Source: Chalciporus piperatus
Taxonomy: Eukaryota > Basidiomycota > Agaricomycetes > Boletales > Boletaceae
Length of the DNA stretch: 64,000 bases
Direction: 5' to 3'
Assembly: GCA_038093975.1 (NCBI GenBank)
Contig: JBBPTG010000005.1
Coordinates: 434,001-498,000, forward strand
Positions 1 through 11,570 of the stretch are shown here, piece by piece. The notes below the pieces were generated by a model, which saw only the letters and a list, made by a program, of their open reading frames with translations, ran no database searches and was not told the origin of the DNA. Every line of letters starts with the position of its first letter. The first letter of the stretch is position 1. The position numbers and the translations under genes are program-made.

Positions 1-661
1 GAGAGTCGCAGTGTTTCGATATTGTCAACAAGATATTGTCAAGCTGCCAGTTGACTCGTTGACGTCTAACGCCACGAGCAGCGATCGAAGAAGATTAATT
101 GCAGGTTGTCTCGACCTTCCATGACCGTCCGATTTACGTCCGATTCCACGACTCTCGATACTATAACAAAACGTAAAAACCCTTGAACGTTTGAACGTGA
201 TAGAGGAGCTCAGTATCAGAAGTAAATGTGATGTAGATTTCCCGCGCCAAGTTCAACTCTGACAAGGGATCGACAACTGCGTTGGGCCAGGCGCAAGCCA
301 GGCGCGTACTTGTTGCAAAGTTGTTGAATGAAGTCCAATACAAAGATTGTTGTGACAGTTTATAGAGTGACGAAGCGCCTCATGTACTGTGCATGTACTA
401 CTACGATCGATATATCCCAACAGTACTCAATAAAGTGCTCGTGTTCGCGGACACAGGCAACATACTCCGAGGTCCACGGGAATGAATATATGATCCAGTG
501 CATCTGTGGGCTCGAGTCTGCGTTCCATCGACAGAGCGATGATCCAACATTTTCTGTAAAAGCGCCAGCGCTGAACATGTACACACTGAAATGGTGCATC
601 AACCTAGGATGAGCTGTTTTGTCACCTCAACGATGGCAGGGAGGATATGCTTACGAAGAGA
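1..661. other. No supported gene
   Basis: Only short overlapping open frames on both strands, none with a recognisable domain or coherent splice sites. It lies downstream of the first DUF6533 gene and may hold its 3' UTR. Confidence 0.5.
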
Positions 662-1943
662 CTACGAGGATCCGAGTGAAAGTGACTCCATTTCAAACTC
701 GGGCCTCCAGATTTGGGTGGTGAATTCTTCGAGTCGGGTTGGCTCTGGATCAGACACTCCGAGTCGTTGGAGGTTCATGATGATACGATTAGTCTATGGT
801 CGGATAGGTGAGGACATGGTTATGAGCTCTCAGCGGCTACTGAGACTTACCGTGGCCGATATAAACACGGGGAACCAACTTCGACGGTCATTTACTGGCG
901 TAAATGATAAGAATGAAGTAGAACTCACTAGAAAGCCAAGTTCATGCTAAGGTTATTGGCAAGTTGACATCCCAAAAGTACCAGGAAAAGCGCTTTTGGT
1001 CCGTGGTCCCGGTATTCAACATCCAATCGCTCCAAGAATATGTAAACCAGTACTTACACACAATACACACGAACGCGACGGCGCCATCGCGTATGGTAAC
1101 GGAGGCCATGGAAGTCCATCGCCGGTCGGCACGGACGATTGTCTCTTTCTTGCGATACGCCAACCAGAGAAGCAGTCCTTGAGACACGATGGTGCCTACG
1201 ACCATCAGGATAATGATCTTCGTGAAGCTGATTATCATGCAAGTAGAGTCGAACTGCATATCTGGATACAACAAGGCGTAGCTTGTCACAGCTGTAATGC
1301 ACTCCAACACCACAGCGAAAATGCCAATTAGCGTGGCGAATGCCTTCCGGCCGTATAGTGCATATACTAATATTATCCGGTCAGTGGGAGAGACACGGGG
1401 AACAGATGGACCCACTTCGAAGGAACAAAACAATATCAAGAACGAGCATCAGTAGCTGCACCTCTGTTGATTCAACCCCGCGCCAAATGTCACACCAGTG
1501 TTTGGTCATAGAATGATGTCGGACGAAAGTAATCTGGAAGCAGTAAGTGGCGCTAGAGCAGAATTTTCGAGTCCCGTTGGTCGTGATGAAAACCCATCAC
1601 TCACGCCTGGAAAACCAGTGTAAAATATTTCATGAAGAGATACATCCATTTGATATATGCCGTTCGTGGTTTACTGTTGCCCAATTCGCATTCGGAGACC
1701 ATTCGTTCGAAACTGTGCAGGACTCACGGCCAGATATAAGTTATTTCGTCTCCGAGGGTTATGAGTGTGTCCCAGAGGAGGGTTACGAAGGTGGCAGCTG
1801 ATGTGGATGAATATCGGTTGAACGCTCACAGGAAAAGTTCTGGTGCTTTACTTACTGGCAACGTACTCGTTGAGCCGAAGTGTCTGGAGCGATTCATGCT
1901 GTTCGGACGTGGCAGTGGCAATGAGTCCTACCCCGAGTCCCAT
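662..1943 (-). CDS. DUF6533 membrane protein, copy A
   Basis: A multi-exon gene of the Agaricomycete DUF6533 family: polytopic membrane proteins of about 300 aa with unknown function. The start is the ATG at 1943, giving MGLGVGLIATATSEQ; exon 1 runs to LQTLRLNEYVA before a GTAAGT donor. Exon 2 carries the family hallmark, a helix ending WDTLITLGDEITYIWP, followed by a GTGAGT donor that all copies here share. The large exon near 1050-1375 encodes two further helices and the segment LLWLAYRKKETIVRA. A short exon reads WFPVFISAT, and the last exon (from about 787) reads TNRIIMNLQRLG and ends in a TAG at 662-664. Every junction I could follow keeps frame, so the gene seems intact, although its GPI11 and PHO13 neighbours are decayed. 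Copies B and C share its orientation; D and E lie on the other strand. Confidence 0.75.
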
Positions 1944-2301
1944 AGGGCCACGAAGTCTGTCGCTGTTTCGTTGATTAGGCATCATCCTATTCGCACCGAG
2001 GAAGACTCACTTCAGAGTAGGATTGAGAGAACGGGTCGAGGGAAGAGGTTCATGGAATACCAGTAGAAATTGCATATTAATCTTTGATTGCCTAGCGGTC
2101 AAGTGACGTCCAATTAACGAGGCATGAGGTACAGATCAATCAGCCACCTACCATCGGCATTAGGCTCGGCACCAGACGTTATTGGCAGACAGGCGAGTTC
2201 TGCACACCCCAAAGTGGAATAGCGCCCGCTTTCAACCAATCAACAAAAGGGCGTGAGACTCGCGAGCAGTCGCGTACGGAAACTCACGTCTCATACGAGT
2301 G

Positions 2302-2370
2302 TCAGATATAACCTCCGATCATCAAGAGGGCGTCCCATACCACGATTGAGGACTTGAAGGAGGCAGCCAC
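2302..2370 (-). pseudogene. Relic of DUF6533 exon 2
   Basis: The minus strand reads a piece of the DUF6533 hallmark exon, SSIVVWDALLMIGGYI followed by TGA. Against the intact copies (DALLTIGDEVTYIWP) the DEVT codons are missing and the donor is lost. No other exons of this copy can be followed. It suggests a fourth DUF6533 copy once lay beside copy A. Confidence 0.55.
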
Positions 2371-3029
2371 CCAGATAGCGAGACAGAGTGGAATTTGAAA
2401 GCATGCAACTCGTATGAGAGCTCGAGGGCAAAGAACAGCTGCGCCAGACGGACGTTGAAAGTTAAGGGCGCCGGCATATGAATGATGCATTACTGCCATC
2501 ACCTGGCAGAACTATGTACCCGGGAAAATTAAGAGCTCGGCGGTAACAAGTCTCAAGATCTCACCCGTCAAAACGCCCGAATTCGTGTATTGGTCCAACG
2601 CGGTACTAATTGAACTTGAATGGCTGTACGCTTTGTTGTGCTTTGTTGTGTTGTACAAGGTGACGGTTGAGGCCAAAGTTCTGGATAGCGATCACGCCGG
2701 ATCATCATCAGCTGCATGCAGAGAGTCTGCGAGAGATGGAGAGTCGTGCCTAAGCACTCAAGTACTCACTTTTAGTAATTGAGGTAGTACTAGTGGCAGT
2801 GACCACATACTGGTCTCTCCTGGTAGGCAAACCAAAGAGTCGGGATGAAGACAGTCGTTCACCCTCCACTATGACCATCATGAATATAGCCTCGGTAGAT
2901 CCGAACAAAACGGTTCCCCACCTTCAACTATGCATCCCGACACAAAGTCCAACTGGTCGCGAATTTGGCTGCTCCCAACTGCAGCATCAAGGCGAAGTCG
3001 AAATCATTGTTCCTTCGAGTCTAACGCCT

Positions 3030-3590
3030 CTCCCTCCCAATAGTATGCCGCCGCCCTCAAGGTGCACCTGCTGCTCGCCGGTTTCGCTCTTTTTACCTCC
3101 CTGCACCGTTTCGGGCCGCCCGACACGACAGACTCCAATCGAAATTTATGGACACATTGACTGCCAAACACCAGGATTGGGTAACTGGCCGGCTTACACC
3201 TCTCGCAAGTCTAGTGGATGGTTTGGGTGGTGAGCTGGTCTTTGAAATAGACTCTGCGCGACAGAGGCAGAAATTCAGAACACATTGGACGGCCTCTCGT
3301 TTGCGGTGACATCTATGCAAAGTATTCTACCCTAACGTGCCGATTTGACTATTATTCTCAGAGTCTCAAAGAGGCGTCCGAATGCTCATTCTGACTACTG
3401 ATGTCACGTCATTGAAGCCCCATGAAGATGTTTCTGGCACTCGGCCCTCATGGCATTCGTGTTGCCTTCACACCAGCGTTTGTGTTCGGCTTCTCCCCTT
3501 ACTTCAGACGCGGCGTCCATGGTCAACAACTGACTTGGACACATTCTTGGAACAGTCCTTGGCAGGTAAGATCGTCGCGAGAAGTCCGTT
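3030..3590 (+). pseudogene. GPI11/PIG-F relic, copy A
   Basis: This stretch lines up by eye with the intact GPI11 gene at 13.3-14.4 kb. Recognisable parts are the start of the membrane region (about 3050-3100), the end of exon 1 (about 3215-3310), the exon 2 start after TTATTCTCAG (3354-3363) and the exon 3 stretch near 3450-3540. No frame stays open through them. Exon 3 runs directly into the GTCCTTGGCAG that ends exon 4, so almost all of exon 4 is deleted. Long decayed, with no plausible protein. Confidence 0.7.
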
Positions 3591-3639
3591 CATGTTTTCT
3601 GCAGGCGTTGGCGCCTCTCTTCGGGAATCTGAATTTACC

Positions 3640-4027
3640 TATTGATTGGACAACGCCAGATTTGGGGACGATCGGCGAGGCGTTCAGCGCAGCTTCACTG
3701 AGGCTATGCCTGGGTCGTGTCGCTGTAAGCCCGAGAACCACTCAGAGGCATAGCCATAAGAAGCAGAGCGTCACGAGCCCACTACTTTTCAAATGGTCGG
3801 TCTTCCACCACAATGAGTGTTGCTAGCGTTCTCGAACCACTGATATTTTTTTATGGTTAACACCCTGATTACGGTCGAACACTGTCCCCGCAGGCTTATC
3901 AATACCGAGGACATCCCCGCCAAGCAAAGCAAAGCAGTGTACTGATACGGTGCCAGCCCCAGGGAATGAACAGTCCGCAATGGGGTACTTATGTGTATCC
4001 TGTTCCTGGATCTGGGTCGATAGCACA
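3640..4027 (-). pseudogene. PHO13-type phosphatase relic, copy A
   Basis: The minus strand holds KYPIADCSFPGAGTVSVHC..IDKPAGTVFD, the degenerate counterpart of [28 protein letters not shown] in the intact phosphatase at 14.5-15.7 kb. Further along the minus strand TLIVVEDRPF mirrors [13 protein letters not shown] motif IV. The spacer around 3640-3720 also resembles the intact 3' end. The N-terminal exons with motifs I and II are absent. With the adjacent GPI11 relic this shows the two genes were duplicated as one block. Confidence 0.65.
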
Positions 4028-5719
4028 TTGTCTCACACGGCTGCTTCCTCCGCAGTTAGCCTCCGTCATCATCCGATCCTGAATTCTAGAAAGTATTTTC
4101 GATCGGCGGCTACTGACTGAAAAGGACCTTCAGACCTCGTAACCCTGATTTCCATTCCTCACCACAGTGTACTGATTGCGCCGATGTAACGTATGGGCAA
4201 CCTCTCAAAGGATCCCAGGACCGTGCCGTGATACCACCGCGTATCAGAGATCGTAAAGCATCTGGCGCTGTTGGCATCATCCTCGTGGGACGCCCAAGAG
4301 ACGTCGGAGGGTGGGGAAACAGTGGTTGATCATTTCAGCGCTGAAAGTGACATCGGCGAAACGGAACAGGAATAGCTCTAGTGGACAAATCCCAAGTACG
4401 ATGCGATCAGAGCGGGAGAAAAACGGTAGGTTATTTGTCGTCTTTCAGGGTCTTTCCAAGATAACAGTCTCTGGAAATATCTGGGCGCAAGTGGCTGGTG
4501 GTCTACAGGCACCAGGAATAGAAGGAACCTCGAGACCACGAGAACCGGCAAGGTTTATGCATGTGGCGGAGGCAATAAATGTATCAAATGCAACAAGGTT
4601 TTGCTACAGGGATTGGGTAGGAAGTTGCGTTGGGGATTGCACCGTGTCGTATCAATCCCGGTCGAATTCAAAATGAAGACTTCCTGTATCTGTGGAGTTT
4701 GAACGGGATTCCGGTGAGTGATCATGGCTATTCCTGTCATCCTCGGACCTTGTTTCACCTCGTATATCAGTAATACGATACCTGCGAGGGCTCCCACAAG
4801 TCATATTCACAGTATTCACCAAACCGACCACATAGCTCTCTCTCATAATGCCCAAGAACAATTCCAGCTGGCAGGTTCGTACATCTCCCTGCTACTCTCG
4901 TCTGTCGATTGTGACATATTGTCCCTCGACTGCATAATGTTGATCACCGGCCGCACAACAGCCCCCTCAGATCAACTGGAAGGTGGTTGATAGGGACTCG
5001 GACTCAGAGGGCCAAGTATCAGCGGACGATAGGGGAGGATCCGCACCCATGGCAGCAGTAAGCTACCGTCTCGATGCGCGTGCATAACCCTCCCGGCTCA
5101 TGCGGTTCAGACACACGCCAGGCCTAAAAAAGCGGTTAAACAAACTCCCAAGACGAAGCCTGGAAAGGTATGCACAAGATGACTGGTAGTGACACCATTG
5201 ACTCACTCGGCCAGCCCAAGAAAAAGTAACTTAGGCGCACCCCGTCTGCGATGCATGATATTCCCAGTCCTTCACCTTGCAGATGCTGAGTCCAGATTAC
5301 TACTAGTATTGTGTCATATTGTACCATGTTCGATATGTCAAACTTTCCTAAGACCTCATGTACTGTATTACTGTTACTGTCATGGGAGCGACAAGTGTGA
5401 GATTATTGTGAACGATTTCCCTCCCGAACGCAGCAGCGCCCACTGTGATAAACCTGCAAGATAACAAAGTAACAAGGTAACAACTTGAAATCTAGAGTGG
5501 TCCTTCCTTTTCAGGTGCTGTATAAGGCTCAAACGTTCACCTACGAGTGGAACACATGCCCCCATAACGTTCTCCGGAAGCAGCTGCTACTCGGTGAGAC
5601 CCGCTGGCCACTCTCCACTCTCGCGATCTGCCACCAGTGCCACTACCCACAAGACACGAGTCCCATTGCAAATTGCTGGGGAAATAGAAACGATATTGTG
5701 GGATAGCTGAATTTCTCTG
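4028..5719. other. Gene-poor stretch with one possible small gene
   Basis: No known family. On the + strand 4849-4875 reads MPKNNSSWQ before a GTTCGT donor. A possible second exon near 4969-5055 begins INWKVVDRDSDSEGQ, and lysine-rich exons near 5125-5226 read PKKAVKQTPKTKPGK and PKKK-stop. Together they suggest a basic protein of about 60 aa, but I could not keep one frame across the second and third exons. It could be a small gene, a broken one or chance. Confidence 0.25.
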
Positions 5720-8459
5720 ATGAGTCACAGGGAAGCTCCCAGTGCCCTCGCACCCAATTCCGATCCCGGACACCTTCCTAGTACCGCGAGTGAAGCACCC
5801 GGTAACCAGGAGGAGCTTAGCATCGATAATTGGACTCCATTCGCTCCGAGCGATTGCGAGCGGAAGACAGCCAAAATATTGTAAAGTTTTTTACAATTTC
5901 CAGCCTGTTTTCCTAACAATCATCCATAGTACTCAGCCAGCTCGTGGGTCGTCCGTCAACTGGAAACCCATAGAGCCTCGGAAGAGGGACTTCTCGCCGT
6001 AATCTATCTTCTCGGTGACTTCCGTCGTGACCTCGCTTACCTGCTACTGCATTAGGTGTATAGTTCCAAGCTGGGAGCGTGAGGTGCATCCTGATGGTGC
6101 GGTATACTTCTACAGGCGTTGGGCCATCGAGTCAGTCACGGTGGACTGCGCACATTTCTCAAAATCAGTGGTGCGTGTTTGTTTCCCCGTCATCTATCTT
6201 GACCCGCTAGACAATATATCAGGCGGTGTTCACCGACATTGATCTGACTAACGAACGCAATCTGAACCACATCAACTATTGCGGAAGCATCTTGATCGAC
6301 GCGTTGACCGAGGACAACTACCTTGAGCAGGATGACAACGTCGAACTCGTGCTAAGCATTGACCTAGATCAGCCCGAAACAGAGTGCAAATACTACTTTG
6401 TAGACCAGGTCAAACAGGTCATATTTTGGGTGGATGAGTACGATCCCACCGAGATGCTAGGCGACGTGCAGGGGATTGATGAGGAGAATTACATAAGTAC
6501 GTGGCACTCGGAGTCCATTTGGATTCCCTATGACTGAGCTCGTAGAGTGTGCGCTGGAGGACCAGTTTTGGTCTGTACTCTGTATCTTTCGCCGACTATA
6601 GTACGTCGGTCTGTTTGCGTCGATGCTCCAACAGTTGACGTTGTGCGTGCGCGGTTAGATTTAACATCCCTCCTCCAGGCAACATTGCGAATTTTATCCG
6701 AACCATCTTCCTGTTGACCCGAAGCTATGCAAATGCCTGCAGGATATGTTGCTTTACTCAATGACGGGTCAGTAATCAATCCTTTTCGTTGCGGTCTTGT
6801 TTTCAACCATCGTTACCCGTCTTCTAGAGTTGATGACATCCACCGACCCACTGATGACATTTTCTGTCGATGATATTGGACGGATGCTAGACGTCCTGAG
6901 GAGCATCCAAGGTAGTGTTATCTCTGGTAGAAAGTATATTTCGTGTCCTCACAAGGGCCCGTAGAAAAGTGTTCGGAAGGTGATGGAGCTCAATCGCAAG
7001 CAATCCCCACCTCACGGGAGCTGTCGAAAACACCTTTCGAGGGGAAGGATGAATCTGGGTTATCCCCACAACGCATGGAAGAGCAATCACAGGGTGGAGA
7101 TGAAGTAGTATCCTCAACGAAGTGTGTTGAGGAGCAATCGAAAGACGAAGAGGATGGTAGCTCCATCCCACGAGAGCTCGTTGAACAGAACTCAAGGGCT
7201 GTAGCAGATCCTGCAGGCAAGGAAAAGGACCCTCTGAATGGCGATCATAGCGGAGAATTACCCTCACCAGATCAGCACCGAGACACTCCCCAAACCTTGG
7301 TGGGCAAAGAATCACAGTCCGTAGGACCTCGAGTACCCACGAACGGATATCATACCTCTATATTAGGTATGTTTCTCTTTTTGCATATGTTTCTTTTATT
7401 TACCTCGAGACAGCTAGGTTGATGAGAGTATTCAGTAAGACGGGTAACAGGTCCTTACGATCCACTACTCAACGTCATCGCAGCACAAATCAAGCTCTAC
7501 AACTTCCATGGCATGCATGGCGCACGCGTGAAGGCTGATGAGTCTGCGTTCAAGGACGACCCTATGCATGGCACAATTTCACCATTATTTCACGTCCTCA
7601 ACCTTGTTCTCTTCTGTGTACCGCACGATCAACTCCGTCAGCTGCTCAAGATCTGGGTTGACAAGACCCTGAATAAGTTGCGCTGGCAACGGTTCATGGA
7701 CTCGCTGAGCACCGAATGGAGAAACTTAACGACATATGTATGTATCCCCCCCAGCAGTTGATTCCTTCGTTGGATAGTCCCACTGACGATATCACCAGTC
7801 CACTGTCATGCTGGCTGTCGATATCAGTTTCATGGCACTGCCTCTTCTAAACCTGAACAAGACGCTGCACATAGTTGCTTTCATCTTTATTACCCTATCC
7901 ACGTTTAGCTCCGTTGCTTCTATTGCTATGTCGGTGCTGCTTCTTCGTCAAAATCAGGACCTTTCGGATGAGTCCGTTGATGAGGCTGTGGGATCCAAGT
8001 TCTTCGTTTCTGGGGGTATTGCTGACGAGTTGGTAGGGGGCCTTCATGGCGAAAGTGGCTTCCAAATTGTCTGATGTCGAATGGCTGGCGATCATGTATA
8101 GCTTGCCTCGCGCTTTCATCATGTGGGGGTAAGCCGTCCATCTTCGTATCGCCTCCCCATTCGAACTGACTCGGAGGTAAACTTGCTATCGACACGGATG
8201 TAGCATGTTCTACTTCGTGATGGCAATCTCGTTCCTCGTCTTCACCGTATTGGACGGTGCCGCCCGTTGGTTCACACTTGCAATGGGTACCGCAACCTTC
8301 ATTGTTGCACTTTCCCCGACATGGTGGTCCGGAACACCAACCATAGCGTTGCCGCGTAAACTTGATCTTCAGGTTTACAAAACATTCATGGGTAGATTGT
8401 TATCGCGACACACAGCTGCTTCTATCCCTGACATCGAGATGGGTCAGAATGATTCCTGA
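5720..8459 (+). CDS. WW-like protein with C-terminal membrane helices
   Basis: A multi-exon gene resembling the Agaricomycete WW-domain membrane proteins, whose function is unknown. From about 6057 on, every junction keeps frame. A WW-like start reads VPSWEREVHPDGAVYFY, followed by VFTDIDLTNERNLNHI, an acidic region, then CALEDQFW joined to QHCEFYPNHLPVDPK and ELMTSTDPLMTFSVDD. Next come a low-complexity linker of about 140 aa (6946-7365), the segment PYDPLLNVIAAQIKLYNFHG, and a tail with about four hydrophobic helices (7805-8320), ending NDS at the TGA. The first exon and start (ATG 5720, MSHREAPSALAPNSD) are less certain because the exons between 5870 and 6057 are unclear. The second WW tryptophan is not evident. 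It sits between array units A and B and is unrelated to them. Confidence 0.7.
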
Positions 8460-8596
8460 TGTCTGATTCTATTGCCTGTCGCTCTTGTACTCTTGTACTT
8501 CTTTTCTGTGTACCGTTGAACTTTGACACCAATCATACGACTGCATGTATGTACATACCGAGATGATATGTTAAACCTGGCCGTATGGTCCAGGAA

Positions 8597-9903
8597 CTAC
8601 GGAGGGCTCCGAGAACTTTGCATCTGCATCTCATAGTCCGGTCTCCAAATTTCTGTAGATAGTCGTTCAGTGGTGATATCAGTCTGAGACACTCGCTGGG
8701 GGTTCACAATCAGGCGACAAGTCTACGGGCGAAGAGGAACTGCTCTATCAGCTCCTCAATGACAGTGGGGAAGCAATGGCTTACCGCGACAGACACAAAC
8801 ACAGGAAACCAACTTTCAACCGAGCATTAAAGTGGCGATGTTACGTAGGAGCGGAAAAACTCACGAAAGGGCTGCGTTCACGACCGAATTGTTGATGAGT
8901 TGGGTTGCTAGAAACACCCCACACGAAGCTTTCGGCACATAGTCGCTATCTCAGCATCGAATTGCTCCCGGGGTACACGGACTGCATGGCTTACTAGTGA
9001 CATACGCGAATGCAACCACACCATCTCGTATGGTGATAGAGGCCACAGAGGTTCTTCCGAGTTCCCGTTCGGCACGAACAACTCTCCTCTTCTTGCAATA
9101 CGCCAACCATAGGAGTGCCAGTTGAGACGCGAGGGTGCCCACCATGAGAATGGTGGCGCTCTTCGGGAAGCCAACCATCAGGCAGGCAGAGTCGTACACA
9201 ACCACCGGAATGACCAAGCAGTTGCCCGCGACAGCAGTCGCGAGCTCGAGCAAGACAGCTAGAGCGCCGAGACACATGGCTGGTGTCTTCCGTTCGTGGA
9301 GGGCATATACTATTGCTTTGTTACTTGATGATACGTAAGACACGGAGAGACTCACTTCGAAGGAGCAAAACCATATCAAAAGTGATCATAAGCAATTGCG
9401 AGCCTCCTAGCTGCAGGCCACGATATACGGCGCACCAGAGGGAGGGAATAGGGTGGTATGCAACAAAATTTACGTGAAAATAAAAAATGCCCCTGGTGCA
9501 GACAGGTTAAGTCCCGTTCAGCCCAGTGCAAAACAACAAAACAACCTCACATCTGCAAGGCCAGTGCGAGATATTTTGCGAAAACGTACAACCACTTGAT
9601 ATGCGCCCCTCGCGGTTTACTACCACACAAAGTAATCATTAGACAAGCGTCAATTGCAAAATATGCGAAACTCACGGCCAGATATAAGTTACTTCATCTC
9701 CGATCGTCAAGAGGGCGTCCCATACGATAACTGAGAAGGAAGCAGCTGAGACACATGAACATCGGTCATTCTGCTTCACAGGTACAGCACAGCTCAACTA
9801 ACTGGCAGAGTATTCGGTGAGCCGGAACAGCTCAGAAGATTGTGAGCCGGAACAGCTCAGAAGATTGTGAGGGTGTGGTAGTCAAAAAGATGCCGGCGTT
9901 CAT
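8597..9903 (-). pseudogene. DUF6533 membrane protein, copy B, disrupted exon 1
   Basis: Closest relative of copy C. The start ATG (9901-9903) gives MNAGIFLTTTPSQSSELFRL, as in copy C, but a 25-bp tandem duplication shifts the frame and a stop follows at once. Downstream exons look intact: VIVWDALLTIGDEVTYIWP, the big helix exon (AIVYALHERKTPAM.., LLWLAYCKKRRVVRAE), WFPVFVSVA and a last exon TCRLIVNPQRVSQTD ending at the TAG 8597-8599. Only exon 1 is clearly broken, so the copy may be newly inactive, or it may use another start or splice site that skips the duplication. Confidence 0.6.
9817..9866. repeat. 25-bp perfect tandem duplication
   Basis: The 25-mer GTGAGCCGGAACAGCTCAG.. occurs twice in direct succession (9817-9841 and 9842-9866). 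Copy C has one version of it near 12776. Because 25 is not a multiple of three, it shifts the frame of DUF6533 copy B exon 1. Confidence 0.9.
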
Positions 9904-10257
9904 GGGTCACGAATTCTGTGTCTGCTTCAAGTTCAATTTATCATGATGACATCTCAGGACGGCTTACCTCTGTTACGGTGGCAGAGTAGGGTTGAGAGCG
10001 TGGAACTTGTACGAACCCGAAAGCAAGGAATAACGATTCAGAGGCGAAGATTATCAGAGTCGGCGGGTGAAAAGGTCACACAAGGGTGGGCATTATACTT
10101 TCCCCCGGTGGGCCCATTGGACCGTCTTGAACCAGGGTGATCATGCACCCATAATTGCATGTGCATGTAAATTGGTACAATCGTAGTGACGTACTAAGGA
10201 ACAGCCTATTCAGTACGCTTCCTCTAATTTGACAGTCTGAGACAAGTTATTAATTAG

Positions 10258-11200
10258 GTGAACTTGCTGCTCGTTGGTTTCACCTGAGTGTCCCTCAAAC
10301 GATGCGTCTTGTCGGACCACTGGCCCCAACACGGAAGACAGATAGGCCTCGATCGGAATTCATGGACTCGGACGCGTTGACCGACAATCCGTTGTCAACG
10401 CTGGGTTGGGTGGCTCGCACTGCGAACCGGAGACCGTCGAATGCATGACAGTATAATTTATTGTCGCGGCAGTCTGCTTGAAAGACCGGCTCCTTCCCAA
10501 CTTGTTTGCCCACCAAACTTGCAACAGCGTAAGCCCGCCCATTGCGTCTTCTATTCTAATGTGTTGATTTATTCTCAGAAACTAAAAGAAGCGTCCGCAT
10601 TCACTTCGAGTGCAACCCTGGCGGCGTACGCTGTCTTTGTTTTGTTTGAGTCACCTCTGAGTCCTGACAATGTGAGTATACTCACCCTGGCTTTCTGTTT
10701 CATTTTAAATGAACTGCCGTGAAGCCATGTCTTGCATACGGCCCTCGTAGCATTCGTGGTCGCCGTTGCCGGCGTTCGTGCTTGGTTTCCCCTCTCTTGT
10801 CTCAGACACGGCGTCAATGGTCAACAGACTGACTTGGACGCGGCTCTTCGCAGAACTATCGTGAGTGAGGCAGACAGTGGATCGCTTCGTTAACTGTAAA
10901 CTCTCTTGCGCAGGCCTAGGAACACACTGGAATGCGTTATGGTCTACCCAGCTATTGGGGCCGTCGTAGGTAGTTGGCTCGGCGCCATTCCTATCGCCCC
11001 CGACTGGGACCGACCTTGGCAGGTAAGCTCACCTCGAGTCACCCTGCGCAAACTCTCTGTAGGCATGGCCAATAACACCTCTGCTTGACAGTATTGGGGG
11101 TTACGTTATTGGGGCTATCTCAGCCCTTGTATTCAATGCGGTGAAATGGCTTGCTGCAGAGCCCATTCAATCACAATCATTGAAACCCATGAGTAACTGA
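10258..11200 (+). pseudogene. GPI11/PIG-F pseudogene, copy B
   Basis: Second copy of the GPI anchor gene. The 5' part of exon 1 is missing and its remaining start has a TGA (GFT-stop). About 124 bp of exon 1 are inverted in place (10416-10539). Exon 3 (from about 10723) has lost roughly 14 nt compared with copy C, shifting the frame. Exons 4 and 5 are well preserved: MVYPAIGAVVGSWLGAIPI, DWDRPWQ, then SIGGYVIGAISALVFNAVK to the TGA at 11198-11200. No functional product is expected. Confidence 0.8.
10416..10539. other. In-place inversion inside GPI11 copy B
   Basis: Before and after this block the + strand matches intact GPI11 exon 1. Inside it the match is to the reverse complement of 13606-13739: the minus strand reads GGLTLLQVWWANKLGRSRSF, while copy C has GGLTLLQVWWAN on the + strand. 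The flanking matches GGGTGGCT and CATTGC.TCTTCTATTCTA are uninverted. A few bases at the right junction are missing. Confidence 0.85.
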
Positions 11201-11254
11201 CGGTGATGAATCTATGATATCTGGTAATCAATATATTTCGACCGGAGTCCCGCG

Positions 11255-11300
11255 GTCAACCAGAACCCACTGCACGAAGATCGCCTATAGATTGGGTAAC
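11255..11300 (-). pseudogene. Stub of PHO13 last exon, copy B
   Basis: TCAACCAGAACCCACTGCAC and the following bases match the last codons of the intact phosphatase at 14481-14526. Homology stops soon after, so the breakpoint between units B and C falls within PHO13. Confidence 0.75.
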
Positions 11301-11570
11301 ATTGTACGTCTTCGCTGTGTATAGAAGTTGAACTTTAACAACACATCTTCAAGCGTGCTCGATCCCGTTGACCCGGATTTGTTCACTAACTACCGTGAAG
11401 CCCCTTCTCAGAACTCGAAGCGGCACGAATGAATATCTCAACCCAGTGATCTGCAATCATACACCTATCTTATGTACATACTGAGATGATATATCAACAT
11501 CAACCTGGCCGTATGGCCAGGAACTATGGAGGGGTCCGTGCCCCGTGCACCACAACCTTGTGGGAGCAAT

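Larger units (their letters stand above)
8548..11306. repeat. Tandem array unit B (DUF6533 + GPI11 + PHO13 stub)
   Basis: This stretch lines up with 11470-14532 over nearly its whole length, including introns and intergenic DNA; compare the segments beginning GACACTCGCTGGGGGTTCA at 8693 and 11646. Homology starts near GTACATACCGAGATGATAT and ends just after GATTGGGTAACAT inside the PHO13 3' end. It is a direct tandem duplication of about 2.8-3.1 kb. Confidence 0.85.
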
